From: Alopecurus myosuroides | Taxonomy: Eukaryota; Streptophyta; Magnoliopsida; Poales; Poaceae | Direction: 5' to 3' | Length of the DNA stretch: 64,000 nt | NCBI GenBank assembly: GCA_028641055.1 | Contig: CM054057.1 | Location: 331,854,482-331,918,481 of the forward strand | Part shown: in pieces, positions 47,791 to 60,617 of the stretch | Numbering within the stretch: position 1 is the stretch's first letter | Layout of the letters: every line of letters begins with the position of its first letter | Notes under the pieces: generated by a model | What the model was told of the DNA's origin: nothing | The model's database searches: none | What the model saw: the letters and a program-made list of their open reading frames with translations, nothing else | Position numbers and translations under genes: made by a program

Positions 47791-49585
47791 ATTTCATGGG
47801 GTTCCTTTCTTGCTGTGATTGTAGTACCTTCCCAGAACAAGAATTTACTTGCCACAATATTTTACACTCTATATAGGTGTGATACTTTACCAAATAGTAG
47901 CCATATCCTTGTTTATCTTTCCACAAAATTTAGTGTGATATCGCCTGATCTAAGGTCCCCAAACCACGTCAAGTTCTTCTTCTCGACCCCACATATCCAC
48001 CCAATATGATGCAGCCATTACGAAACCAATATCACATCACCACTCCCGAGATACTAAAACCTTCACTCTACAAGGCGGACAGTACGTATACACTCTCCCT
48101 TGCTGTTTGTGGCCGCAAAGGACGCAAACAAGTTTAGCCGTCCGAGAATATGCAGAAGGAAGAAGATACTTCTGACTTTCCCATTCCACAATGGGAGTCA
48201 TGGTCTACACTATCTATACGGTGCAAGAATATCTGACAACAGTTTTGTTAGTCATGGATGAATACTTTCCAGGTACAATAGAACCTCCACCACATGAATC
48301 ATTCTGCATTTCTATTGCCCACCAACATAGCCTGTTCATAATTACAAAATTATCAATTATTTTTTTATAGTAATAAATAGTATAGACATATTGCAATACT
48401 TTGATAAAAATACATCAACATGGACACGACCAAGGTTTAACTTTCCTTAAGACCGAGAGATAATGTAGTCTACAACTTTGGGTGGTGCGTGAACTTCGGA
48501 TTATGAAAATTAGGATCATTGTCCGACAAGGGCAATGCTTACAGATCCAATTTTATGCTTTTATGTACAATATGAGATTATTTTGAGTTTTAAACCCCAA
48601 GGCTTTCAATTTAGGCTTATTGGCAATTTCTCTCTTTTATTTCATATTCTAATCATTTAATAATTTCTATTGAATGATTATTCATTTAAAATAATAAGAT
48701 CATTATTATTTTAATGAGTAAATAGCTTAATAATGACTTAAAATTAGGAATTATGTACATAATGTTTTTTTCTGTGGTAAAATATTTTTTCTTCTAATTT
48801 TAAATTTATGATACAAAGTAAATTCAATCTTTTAGTTTTAAAACCTTTATTTTTTACCTCAAGATATAACATTCTAAGAATCAACGCAAATATGTTTGTG
48901 AACTCCTTGTATTATTTAGAACCTTATATCTATTTTTATAATTTTTAAGATGTTAATTGTCCCTATAAAAATTCACAAGAACTTAAATTATTGCTGAAGC
49001 TTCAACTTGCTCCAAGCCATGGGGGGCTCAACGGAGCAACCGGACCTTCAGAGTAGGATGAGTACAAGAGGCACACAACCGAGTGAAGGAACGTGGAAGA
49101 GAGCCAAAGGATCGCCAGTGGCAGGAATCCTTGAAAGTTCAGGTGTTGCATGCACACCGTTGAGGTGAGGAAACTAAAGTCGTCCGAGATAGGAAGGTAG
49201 AGCATCGAGAGAGGAGGTAAGAGCGACAAATTGCAGAGGCTTAAGGGCCGAAGATTGCTAGTATCGAGTGACTGAGGAGAGGCAACCACGGGGGGAGAGA
49301 GAGAGGGGGGGGGGGGGGTAGATATAATACTCATATCAATAGAGTTCAACTTATTCTCTGGAATTCGGGGATGGGTGACAGAGCAGATAATTCTTGGCCT
49401 CGAGAACTTTGAGAACGACTGACCGATCAGAAATTATTCCCAGGTGCTCAACCTGTACCAAGTGAAAGAAAATTTCTTAATACTTTTAGTTTTGTGTGTT
49501 TTGTTAACAACATAAGTGATATCTCACTGTGTTCTATATGTTTAAGGTACACTTATTACCAGCACAAAGCGGTGTTAATTTTATA
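47791..49585. other. AT-rich region with no recognisable gene; G14 run
   Basis: Strongly AT-rich between 48560 and 49000. A G run at 49305-49318 follows a GAGAGA tract. The 49002-49349 minus frame is compositional, with poly-Pro from the G run. Confidence 0.4.
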
Positions 49586-49589
49586 GTGA

Positions 49590-50530
49590 AGGAGAAAGGA
49601 TCGTGGCCTTTTTTCCCTGCTTACTAAGCATTCTGATGGCATCCGGGTTTATTCCGGAAATTCGAGAATGATTCTGCATTTTCCGGTGGCATCCTGATTC
49701 ATTCCGGGCAATTTCGGAGCGTCGGATCATTCCGGATCCATTTGGAATGACTATGAAAACCTCTGTTAGCATCTGGATTGCTCCGGAATATTCCGGCTGG
49801 CCGGAATAATTCCGGAAATTCCGGATTGATCATGAGAAGCAGAAAAATGGCTAGTTTTGGAGAGGACCTATAAATATAAGACCTCTTCTTATCCAAATCT
49901 ATATTTGTCCCATCTCCTCCACCCAAACTCATATATTCTTGGAGGAGTGAAGGAGAAGGCCCGGATCTACATGTTCACCAAGCCGTTCTTCATTTACCCC
50001 TCATTCACTTGAGGGATTCAATTCTAGGGTCACCTTGTGAAAACCTAGAATCCGTTGTTGCTTACTTTTTGATTGTAGCAAGATTTTTGGTGTTCTTGGG
50101 AGCCCCAATTTTGTTGTGGGTGTGTGCCTCAAGCTCATTGTAAAGGCACCGATTTCCGCCTCGAAGGGAATTAATAGTGGAAGGTGAACTAGAACTTTGT
50201 GGTGAAGTTCATCGGAGAATCGGGTGAGGACTTTGTACCGTTGATTAGTCCTTCGTGTCAAAACTCACAATCCTCCAACAAGACGTACTCCCCTCAAAAG
50301 GAGGAACTCGAGAATACATCCTTGTCTCCGCGTGCTACCGATATTGGCTCCTTCTATCCTTTACCTTTACTTTGTGTTTGTATCTTAGTGTTTCTCTTGT
50401 CATATAGGTAAATTCACCTTAGTTGCATATCTATTTTTTTTAACTTTGTGTCAAGCCTAATTCAAAAAAGAACTAAAATTTGGAATTAGCACCTATGCAC
50501 CCCCGTCTAGGTTCCCATACTACCTGTTCA
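49590..50530 (+). repeat. Copia 5' LTR (left boundary approximate)
   Basis: The block carries a TATA box (CTATAAATATAA, 49869-49880) and ends just before a tRNA-Met primer site. Upstream of the TATA box it contains about ten TTCCGG/CCGGAA motifs. The exact left end was not identified, and the 3' LTR of this element was not found in the window. Confidence 0.5.
49869..49880 (+). promoter_or_regulatory. Copia LTR TATA box
   Basis: CTATAAATATAA lies upstream of the LTR leader, and downstream of the dense TTCCGG repeats. Confidence 0.6.
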
Positions 50531-50532
50531 AT

Positions 50533-50545
50533 TGGTAATAGAGCC
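50533..50545 (+). other. Primer-binding site, tRNA-Met type
   Basis: TGGTAATAGAGCC differs by two bases from the standard copia site TGGTATCAGAGCC. Gag begins 40 bases downstream. Confidence 0.75.
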
Positions 50546-50584
50546 TCGAATCTTATTTTAGGTTTAACCGCCTAAGAGTTTAGT

Positions 50585-52320
50585 ATGGCCATCGGAGAGG
50601 AAACCTCCGAGTCCACGGCTTAGGACACCGTGAATGATCTCAAGGAAATTCAAACTTCCTTGACTTCATCCATGGATGGCCAAATTAAGAAGTTGCGTGA
50701 TTTGATGATGCAACTCTTGAAAGCCAAGGACCCGGCATCCGCATCTTCGATTCTTCCGAAAGAAATTCCGGATGATAAGAGTGATGAGGATGAGGGTGAA
50801 GAAAATAAAAGTGAAACTCCATCCTCTAAGAAAACTTCATCTTCTAAGGGTAAGTATGGAAATGAAGATTACCATAATGTCCCCGGACGGTACTCTCCCG
50901 ATCCTCCTATCCCACATCCTCATATAAACACTAGAGGTGACCCTCCTAAAATTGATGCACATTCTTTTGGTCAATGGAAATATCTCATGAAAACTCATTT
51001 GAACTCTTCTTGCATTGAGCTATGGAGAGTCATCGAATATGGATAGAAACCCCATGACCCCAAGAACTTAACAAGAAGATAAGTGGTTGATTGTCAACTC
51101 AACTTCCTCGCTTTGCACATGATTCTACAAGCCGCGGGTGAGAAGATCATGCCGCACATTCAACAATTTTCCACCGCCAAGGAAACATGAAATGCTCTTA
51201 TCTCCATGTTTGAGGGAAATTAAAGAATGAAGAGAAATAGGTTTTATGCCTTGAGCAATGAGGCCAAAGGGTTCTATATGCTTGACGGTGAAAGCCATGA
51301 GGACATGTACCAAAGACTAAAGACCCTTGCTACCGCATTTAGTGGTCTTGGTGCCACTCATGTTGATGATGCTTGGATCAAGAGGAATTATATGAGTGCC
51401 CTCATGCCATTTGTGCCCGTGGACTTGAATATCCTTCAAGGAAGACACAACTACCATCTCATCAACTCAAGTTAGGTTATGCAAGAGATGACATCCTTTC
51501 AAGTTCAAACAGAGCTTTCTCAAGACACTCGTGCTCGTGCTATAGGAATGTGCAAAGGGGCCTCCGTTTCTTTCAAGGACAAGGTTGTGACCAAGGTGGT
51601 GGATCAACAAGAATAGGTTGAATTGAGGGAAGACTTGGTTCCACTAAATTCCCAAGAGTATGATCTGGTGCTTAAGGACTTCATTGCTCTTGCCATGCAT
51701 AATTTTTTGGAATAACCCTCCCAAGGCCAAGGAATATGTTGAGTAGAATACAAAGTCAAGCTATGGCAAGGAAGGGACTCAAAAATGGGGGCTTGTTTCA
51801 ATTGTCAAGACAAGTATCACTTTGTTGCCGAGGGCCCTTTCGAGAATAGAGAAAGTCAAGGAGGGAAACTTGTTCTCAAGGATGAGTCAAAGCTCCCTCA
51901 CAAGAAGCCTCACTTCAATAATAAACCTTTCAGCAAGAAACCATCTTCAATGTTTGTTATAGTGACTCAAGAAGAGTATGATTCCGGTGATGAATAAGAA
52001 TAAGAAACCACAAGTGAAGTGGCCGCAATTGCTAGTGCATCTTCATCATCCCCATCACTTTTTGAATCACCAATTGAGAATCTTCATCAACCTTCCACAA
52101 AGTGTTTCATGGCAAAGGCCACGGAGGTATCATCTTCCTCCAACTCTGAGACTCAAAATGAGAAGAATAACCTTGCTAGTACTAGTGTTGAAGATGAAAT
52201 TGCCTCCTTGGGTCTATTTATGTCTAACTTGCAAGGTGAGACCAAAAGGTACTTTTATATTATCATTAGTCAATTGGGAGAGGCCCAAGAGGCTCTTGAT
52301 AAGAAAGGTGAGACCTAGAG
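50585..52320 (+). pseudogene. Copia gag, broken
   Basis: The start is ATG at 50585, with an in-frame TAG at codon 13 (50621-50623). The same frame then runs from 50630 to 51046, with an acidic Ser/Lys-rich linker and the gag region DAHSFGQWKYLMKTHL. Further gag segments are at 51227-51475 and 51785-51997. The latter has a damaged zinc knuckle (CFNCQDKYHFVAEG, final Cys replaced). The product would have formed the virus-like particle shell of the retrotransposon. Several stops and frameshifts make it non-functional. Confidence 0.75.
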
Positions 52321-52434
52321 AGAAGATGATATTGAAAAGTTCTCTCTCTCTCAAATTCTCTTGAGGAGGAGCATGAGCTTCGAGTATATCTTGAGGAGAA
52401 ACTTGAGACTATTGAGGAGTCACATAATGAGTTA

Positions 52435-55400
52435 ATGTCTAAACTCACTAAAGAACGTGACCGTGCTATTGCTAAATATAAAATGGTTAAAAATAAAAAG
52501 GTTGAGTTTGGGGTTGGTCATGAAAAACTAACCAAGGAGCTAGAGAAGCTCACCAAGGCTCACAAGGCATTTGATGGTGAACACTCTACCCTCAACAAGT
52601 CTCGTAAACAACTTCAAACTCAACCGGAAAAATTCAGTGTGCTTAGTACTGCTACTTCTTCTTGTGATTATGCAAATATTATTGAGGAGAATGCTAGGCT
52701 AAAGGAAGAGCTAGTAAGAATCAAGGGAAATGTCCCTAGTGTTGAGAAAATTGTGTCTCCAAGGACACAAGTGGCTCCAAGGCCACAAAATGGCAAGCAA
52801 GGTCTTGGCTATGTTGCCAAGAGTAAGAATAAGAAGAAGGCCAATCTCGCACAAGCAAAGAATGTGGGAGCGAGTGGTATTGTCATTAGGGACGAGACGA
52901 CTCGTAGCAACTCCGTGAGAACTAACAATCCTCACCATTTCTTATTTGTTGATTATTATGGTGTTTTGCAAGCTAAATATGTTGGTCCTATTGAGGGTTA
53001 CATTGACTACACTATTTGGATTCCAAAGACCCTTGTTGCTAATATGAGAGGACCCTCCTTGGGTCCTAACTCAAGTTCATGTATGAATATGCTTCCGGTG
53101 GGTCAAAATAGATACTTGATAGTGGATGTACAAGTCATATGAACGGAAGCAAGGCCCTTATGACGGAGTTGAGACCAAATATAAATCAAGCAACCGTCAC
53201 TTATGGAGATAAGTCAAAATCTTAGGTAACGGGTTTCGGCAAGGTGGTTGTCGCTCCTAACATCACTCTTTTGAATGCATGCTTATCGAGTTCCTTGGTT
53301 TCAATTTACTTTCAGTTCATGTTTTAGGGAAGATGGGTTTTTCCGTCTTCTTTGAACCTAACATCATGGTCCTCTTGTGGAGCAAGAATCTTGATGTTGC
53401 TTATGTTGGGCATGTAAAAAATGAGTTGTATATGGTAGACTTTTCGGAGTCAACCAACACTCAAGCTATGTGTCTCTTCGGTAAGGACGACGTGGAGTGG
53501 TTGAGGCATCTCCTCTTATCCCATGTTAACGTGAGAACTTTGCAAAGACTTCATAAGGGTGACCACATCGACACATCCTCGGACTAGAAGAAAATGTTTA
53601 ATTTGCCAAAGATTGTGTGTGTAGGGCTTGTGTTGAAGGAAAGATGCATGTTTATCCCCACCCAAGCAAGACTATTATTTCATCAAAGAGGATTCTAGAA
53701 CTTCTTCATGTGGATCTCTTTGGTGTGTGTAGGGCTTGTCTTTAAGGAAAGATGCACGAGTCTTGGTGGCAAGAAGTACTGCTTGGTGATTGTTGATGAC
53801 TACCCAAGATACACTTAGGTTTATTTTGTTCAAGCTGAAGAGTGAGACCCAACAAGCCGTCATTGACTTCTCCAATCAAGTTCAATGTCAACACAACGTT
53901 CCTATCATGACCATTAGGAGCAGTGGCGGAGCTAGCTCACGGAAGGTGCCTGGGCAAGATGTGATTGCTGCTAAGCTAAACAGTTTTTGCCCCAAAACAA
54001 TCATAGTTAAGCCAACTTTTTGTACTAATGCTTCAAGGAAACACATAGTGGTAGCCTGGGCAGCTGCCCGGGCTAGCCGGGTGCTGTCTCCGCCACTGAT
54101 TAGGAGTGATAATGGCTTCGAGTTCAAGAACTACACCCTAAATGAGTTCCTTAGTGAAGAGGGTATTCTTCATCAATACTTTGCTTCATATACCCCTCAA
54201 CAAAATGGTGTAGCCGAAAGGAAGAACCAGACCCTCATGGATATTTCTAGGTCCATGTTGGAAGAGTATAAGTATCCTCATTATCTTTGTGCCGAAGCCA
54301 TCTCTACGGCGTGTAACTCATCAAACCGGCTTTACATACGCAAAGGCTTAATGAAGACTCCATATGGGTTTCTCACCGGCAGAAACCAAATATCTCCTAT
54401 TTTTGTGTCTTCGGTTGTAAGTGTTTCTATTTGGTAAAAGGAGTTTGTTTGTCTAAATTACAATCTAAAACTCTTGAGGCTACATTTTTTGGTTGCGGTG
54501 CCAAATTCCACACTTATAGACTCTTTGACAAGACCTCACGGATTGTCATTGAATCTAGTAGTGTGGTGTTCGAAGAAAACGATGGCTCCCAAGTGTCGCA
54601 ATTTCATGTTTCCGATGTAGGCGGTGAAATGCCTCAAGAAGCCATAGGAAGAATGGGTGTGGGATTTTTCCGCCCCATGGAGGGACACCTTGTGGAGGAC
54701 CGAGAAGAACTATGCTCTACTCAAGTGGAGCCCTCGTCTACATTAGAAGAAAATGCCAATGAAGCAAGTGGTGCACCAACCCAAGAACAAGATCAAGACC
54801 CTTCTATTATTGATCTTCACATAACTTTTAATTGCAACAAATGAATGTCAAAAGTTCTTTACTAAATGGTCCATTGAAAGAGTTGGTATATGTTAAGAAA
54901 CCACCGGGATTTGAGGATCCCAACTTCTCTAACCATGTCTACAAGCTCGTTAAGGCGCTCTATGGACTTAAACAAGCACCACGTGCGTGGTATGAATACC
55001 TTAGAGAGTTGTTGCAAGACCGTGGGTTCGAAGTTTCACAAAGAGGGCTAAGGGGAAGATTTTCATATACCAACTATACATGGATGATATTATCTTTAGC
55101 TCAGCTAATCAAGCTTTCAATGATGAATTTTTAAAGCTTATGACTAACAGGTTTGAGATGTCTATGATGTGAGAGATCAAATTCTTCCTTGGCTTTGAGA
55201 TCAAGCAATTGGATTGTGGGACTTTCATTTCTTAAGACAAGTATACCCAAGACATTCTCAAGAGCTTCAGCTTCCAAGATGCCAAAGGCAAAGTCTCTCC
55301 AAGGCAAACCAAATGCCATGCCAAGCGTAATCCGGATGGTAAAGATGTGGACCAAAAGTCGTATCGTTCCATGATTGGTTCTTTGCTTTATCTTTATGGT
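52435..55400 (+). pseudogene. Copia pol: coiled-coil linker, protease, integrase, partial RT, broken
   Basis: Order: a coiled-coil Lys/Glu-rich segment (52435-52740); the aspartic protease site DSGCTSHMNGSK at 53118, out of frame with the preceding segment; GAG-pre-integrase (53480-53560, HVNVRTLQRLHKGDH); the integrase core with VIVDDYPRY, SDNGFEF and NGVAERKNQTL, carrying the DDE-type acidic residues; and RT (54842-55400, PPGFEDPNF, ALYGLKQAPRAWYE, YMDD at 55077-55088). The RT N-terminal part is deleted near 54830, and RNase H is absent. Lesions include TAG at 53816-53818 and stops after 55130. A MITE inserted in the integrase (53921-54098) keeps the frame open. Confidence 0.82.
53921..54098. 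mobile_element. hAT-type MITE, 178 bp, inside copia integrase
   Basis: The ends CAGTGGCGGAG and CTCCGCCACTG are perfect 11-bp inverted repeats of a widespread plant hAT-like MITE type. ATTAGGAG flanks both sides (53913-53920 and 54099-54106), an 8-bp duplication as for hAT elements. Insertion plus duplication adds 186 bases, exactly 62 codons, and no stop is created in the integrase frame. Confidence 0.92.
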
Positions 55401-55429
55401 AGTAACTACAGTGCAAGGAAACACAGATT

Positions 55430-55892
55430 TTGACAAGAGAAATTAGATCTAGGCCAAGGATTGCAAGTATGGGTCTAGATCTCTATATATCCTTGTAGGC
55501 CAAGGAGTGTACCATAAACTCAAAACTTCGACAGCCATGGCATGGACGCCACTGACGGCGGCATCAGCCATGAGGGAAGATTGTGCGTCAGCCTTCTTCA
55601 TTGGATCGAGGGTCTTCCGGAGCCTCGCTGGTGCAGGAGGACCCGGGAGTCGATCTCTTTGGGGTGGATGGAGAGATAATGTCGAGGGATTTACGGATGT
55701 GTGCTTGGTTTGATCGGAGGTGACCAGAGGTGGGAAATCTGTTGGTGGCGGCGGCGGTCGTCGTGTCATGCACGGACTCCTATATACCTAACTTAGGTTC
55801 GAATTAAACCAACAATAGAAAAACAACTGGATAAAGTTTGGAGTGTTCCGTGTTGCCTAATATATTGCATCAAGAGAAAACTTAACTTATCT
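55430..55892. other. Region after copia truncation, with a short GC-rich segment
   Basis: 55440-55790 is GC-richer than its surroundings and contains short frames on both strands (55588-55773 minus, 61 codons, rich in Ser/Thr/Pro). TATATAGG lies at the end (about 55780-55787) in minus orientation. It could be the 5' fragment of a host gene, but none is recognised. Confidence 0.3.
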
Positions 55893-55894
55893 AT

Positions 55895-56139
55895 TTTTAA
55901 AAACACATTACAGACACAAGCGTCCATGCACACATGTATACACTCACCCCTATGAATGCACACACCCACATCCTATCCCTATGAGTGCCTCCAAAAGTCC
56001 GAACCAACATGCCGAGTCTTGAGATTGACGAAGTCACCACAGTCGCCTCACTACTGCGTGCCACCAAAAAATATTTCCGCATAAATGAGAAATACCAACG
56101 TCAAACCTGGAATTTGAACTCTAATGGGCCGAGGATACA
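55895..56139 (-). mobile_element. Au-like SINE, split by the gypsy insertion
   Basis: The inverse strand reads AGAGTTCAAATTCCAGG (B box), GGTGACTTCGTCAATCTCAAG, CATAGGGGTGAGTGTATAC and ends in A-rich sequence. It matches the body of the SINE at 26298-26591. The A-box half is missing: the SINE stops exactly where the gypsy LTR starts (56140). Confidence 0.8.
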
Positions 56140-57541
56140 TGATGACCCACAAGTATAGGGGATCGCAATAGTCTTCGAGGAAAGTAAAACACAAATTTAT
56201 TGATTCGACACAAGAGGAGCCAACGAATATTTATTAGCCTTAATAACTGAGTTGTCAATTCAGCTGCACCTCAAAATAGACTTGTTCGCAACAATTTTTC
56301 AGTGGTATCAGTTTTATAGAGCAGGAGTAGTAAAATAACATCAGGCATAAAATAGAAGAAGCAGTAGCAATCGCGGAAAACAGCAGGATGAAAATACTGT
56401 AGGAATAGAGGGAATGGATGAACGGGCGTTGCATGGATAACATTGGTCATGCAATAATCTAAACATGGGAATTGAAGATAATAATAATAAAGCATCCAAG
56501 TTCTAGGCAAACCATAGGCATGTGTTCCAATATAGTCATACGTGCTCGCAATGCGAAACTTTCACAACATCTTATGTCCTACCAGCCCGTGGCAGCGGGG
56601 CCTCTAGGGAATCTACTGGTAATTAAGGTGCTCCTTTTCATAAAGCACCGGAGCAAAGCATTAACACTCCGTGAGCACACGTGATCCTCACATCAATACC
56701 ATCCCCTCCGGTTGTCCCAATTTCTGTCACTTTGGGGCCCCAGATTCCGGACAATGACATGTGTAAATAACTTGCAGGTATGATCAAGAAACATAATTAT
56801 ACTCGTGAAACAATAACATGTTCAGATCTTAAATCATGGCACTCGGGCCCTAGTGACAAGCATTAAGCATAACAAGATGCAACAACAGTAGAAAACACTA
56901 ACAATGGATACTAGGCACTTTGCCCTAACAATCTGGCATTATTACATGATCGATATCATCCAATCCCTTCCATCCCTCTCAGCCTACAACGGTGTTTACT
57001 CACACATGTACGGGGGAACCATGGAAGGTTGATGGTGAATAGGTGGCGGTGTCGATGGCGATGATCTCCTTCGAATCCCCGTCCCGACAGGCTGCCAGAA
57101 CAGGAACTTCTAATCCCCGAATTGAGTTTCGAGGTGGCGGCGGCGCTCTGTTGTGTTTCTGTGGAATATGACAAGCCCCCCCCCCCCCGCGTTTTAGGTT
57201 TACGGGGCATATGTAGTCGAAAGGGGATCCCGAGGGGGTGGAGGTGCCCCCCACACCACCAGGCGGCGCGGCCAAGAGGTTGCAACCAGGGGTGGTCTGG
57301 GCCCCTCCTGTCCCCCCTACAGGTGTCCTTCTGGCTCCCGGGGTCCTCTGGTGATATAAGCTCAATGGGGTCTTTTCTGGGCAATTTCCCAAAAGTTGAT
57401 TTTCCTGCACAAAAACGAGACATCAAGGTAATTCTGCTGAAAGCAACGTTAGTCTATGTTAGTGGTATGCAAAACTCAAAGGTTTAGAGGAAAACAATAA
57501 GAAAAGTGTTCGGAAAAATAGATACGTTTTGGACGGTATCA
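56140..57541 (-). repeat. LTR A of the tandem gypsy element
   Basis: 1402 bp, starting TGATGACCCACAAGTATAGG and ending GGACGGTATCA on the plus strand. It contains a 13-C run at 57176-57188 that LTR B lacks. Confidence 0.85.
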
Positions 57542-59589
57542 ACTCCCCCCAAGCTTAGCTTATTGCTTGTCCTCAAGCAATTCAGTGACAACTGAGTGAC
57601 GTAAAAGACTTTTACGAACACATTTGTTTCATATGATGTAAATATACTCACTATATGATCAAGTGCTGAGGCAATTAATAATAAGATGCATGAAAGATAA
57701 AAGTCACCTAGAAGCTATGCAAACTATGAAGAGATACCAACAAACTAATAATAAACAACATAAGGTATATCAATCTGCAGGATTGCAATGCTCATAATAA
57801 GGTATGATAAAGTGTACTCGCTTTCCCTTAATAATGGAGCAAAATATAAATGCTAGGGCACCTCTGAAGTTGAAATGAAGACTAGAAATAAAGATATCAA
57901 AGATACAAGCATACAAGTTATACCACAATCAACCATGTTCTGGGACAAGCAAATTACACTAAGAATGACAGCCATGCTCTCAATAAGGTGCATAAAGTGA
58001 AAAGGTGAAGACTCGACATAAAAATAAAAGAAAGGCCCTTCGTAGAGGGAAGCAGGGATTAACTCATGTGCTAGAGTTTTTTTATTTTATTAAATAGAGG
58101 TATAAAATGGTTGACACTCGTCCCAACCTTTCTTACACAAACCATGGCTAACCAAATCCTCAGGTGCCCGCCAACAATTAGATACCATGGAGGAGTGTCT
58201 AAATTTTGGGAGATGCATTCTTATGTCAACGAATGGCAATCAGACAATACAATACATCACAAGCCAACTAGACTTGACAAGAGAGGCTCCCATAGAAGGA
58301 CGCATCTGGGTAGAAGGTCATCCCTATTTCTCTTTTGGTTACACAATCATGCTTTCACTGATAAATAAGGGGAAAATAGTGAAGAGAATTTGTGTATTAA
58401 TTTTGGGGCTGGGCACCCCAATGCCAGCTCTTCTATCAATTGGATAAGCGGATGAAGTCACTAGTCGAGGGTGTGAAATCCAATCAACAAGTGAGATAAG
58501 GATTCTCTATTTATGTCCTCATGAGCTCGATAGGGGGCACAAAACATAAATAATTTTAAAGGTTTAAAGGTAGCACATAAGCAATTTACTTGGAGTGGCG
58601 GTGAAATACCACATATATAGGTAGTTATAGTGGACACATTTGGCTAACTTTGTTTTTTTGTGAGTTGGATGCACGAGTAGAGCTCATACTCAGTACATGT
58701 GAAGGCTAGCAATAGACGGGGAGTGATAATCAAGACAACAACTGTCATAATCATGCTTGCAACAACAAAAAATTAACAGGGGCATAAAAATGATACCAAT
58801 ACTCTAAGGCAAAATAAATGATCGAGGCTTAATTGACTTTTTATTTTCAGTCATATGCATGCGTGAGCATGTGCCAAGTCGATTCAAGCGAAACAATCAC
58901 ATGGAGATACTACAATGTCATACCCTTCTATGAATAAAGCAATGCAAGCAAACATTCATACAACATGCTATCTTATATTAATAAGTTGGAACTAATCACG
59001 AGAGATCATGAACTACTAAGCATAAATTAAATAACATACACCTTACACAAACAAACTAAGCATGTTCACATGGATGAGTATATGTACAAAAAATAGAACA
59101 AATAGAGTTCATACCAACAGATCACCACAACTTGAATTGTTGTAAATCATCATTACTACTCTTCACTCGTGTGGATTGAATAATATAGAATGACAACCAA
59201 GCTCCAAAGGAGACATGGAAGTCCGGTGAATACCGCGACAAACTTTACAAAACCAAAAAAGAACAACAAATATTTTTGGGTTTTCGAATTTTAAGACAAG
59301 AACAAAAGGAAACAAACAAACAAGGAAAACTATTTTTGGATTTTTGAATATTAAACCGAAACTAGAAAATAAAGCAAACCAACAAAAGAAACTAAAGAAG
59401 CAAATAAAGAGAAACAACATTTTTTTGGTCTTTTTGTGTTTTGGAAAGCAAGAACAAAACAACAAAAACAAAGAGAAATGAAAGAAGCGAAAGAAAACGA
59501 AAACAAACGAAGGGAACAAAAACATGGATATGCAAATAATTCCTCAGCTTCTTCTGGAGTTCTTTTCCTGAAAAGACAACCAACACAAC

Positions 59590-60560
59590 TATCCAGGTAT
59601 GTCCTAGATTCAAAAGTTAGTCCATTATAAAATATATCTAGGAGCTTATTTTTAGGTAATGGATAGCCAGGGCCAGCTCTTATTAAAGAACAAATCTTTG
59701 CCCAAGATTCAGGTAATTTTCTCCTTTAATTTGTTCAAAGTTAAAGATATCTTGCACAACAGCATGTTGAGCACTAGCAGGAAAATATTTTTGAAAGAAA
59801 GCATTAACCAAATCCATAGTACTAGTAATGAATCCAGGTGACAAATTGGTAAACCAGGTTTTAGCTTAATCTTTCAATGAAAAAGGGAAGATCTTGGTAA
59901 CAAAATAAGTACGCAACTTAGTATCATCAGAAAATAAACTACTCAAAGAGGAAAACTGATTGATGTGTTACATAGAACTTTTACTTTCAGTTCCATAAAA
60001 AGGTTTCTTCTCAACAATAGATACATAAGATAAATCTAAAGAGAAATCATAATCCTTGTCTCTAATATGTATGGGAGAAGTAGCAATTTTGGCATCATGA
60101 GAAGATTTATATTTAACAACATGTCTTGCAAGAAGACTCTTAAGAGCACTTGCACCAGCAGTATCATGAGCTTTTTCAATAAAATCATCATTAAGCTCAA
60201 TATAGGTTTCATCAAGACCATCAATAAACTCGGGTGAAATAACAGGTATACCAATATTTTCAGCAAAAATTTCAGCATTTTCAATTTGTTGGTATCTAGA
60301 AACTGTAGCATCTAGGAAACGAGCTAGAGAACCAGTATCATCAAGCACAATAAAAGCATCTTCAAAAGTATCAGAAGATTTTTCAGACTCAGCAGAAGTA
60401 ACAGTACGTGTAGCATGTGATGGTGTAAGAATCTTACTCATAACATATGGTGAATCAAGAGAAATAGAGGTGTTCATAGTTGTACCTCTCCTTGTAGTGG
60501 ATGGTAATATGGGGACTTTTCCATCACGAGTCTTGCCCACGATGAAAGGCTTGCAGCGAA
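59590..60560 (-). pseudogene. Gag remnant of the tandem gypsy element
   Basis: On the minus strand a frame from 60560 to 59968 (about 200 codons, TTRRGTTMNTSISLDSPYV...) leads into a Retrotrans_gag-like segment (PFSLKD, then AKTWFTNLSPGF and FFQKYFPASAQHAVVQ) after an in-frame stop near 59870. It begins shortly after the primer-binding site. The apparent 339-codon frame extending to 60987 runs into the LTR and is not one protein. Confidence 0.65.
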
Positions 60561-60599
60561 CAATATCACGTTCAAGTGAGCAAATAAATAAACCTATGC

Positions 60600-60617
60600 T
60601 CCCCGGCAACAACGCCA
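60600..60617 (-). other. Primer-binding site of the tandem gypsy element, tRNA-Asp type
   Basis: TCCCCGGCAACAACGCCA on the plus strand, two adjacent mismatches from the tRNA-Asp 3' end. It lies 11 bases from LTR B. Confidence 0.75.
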
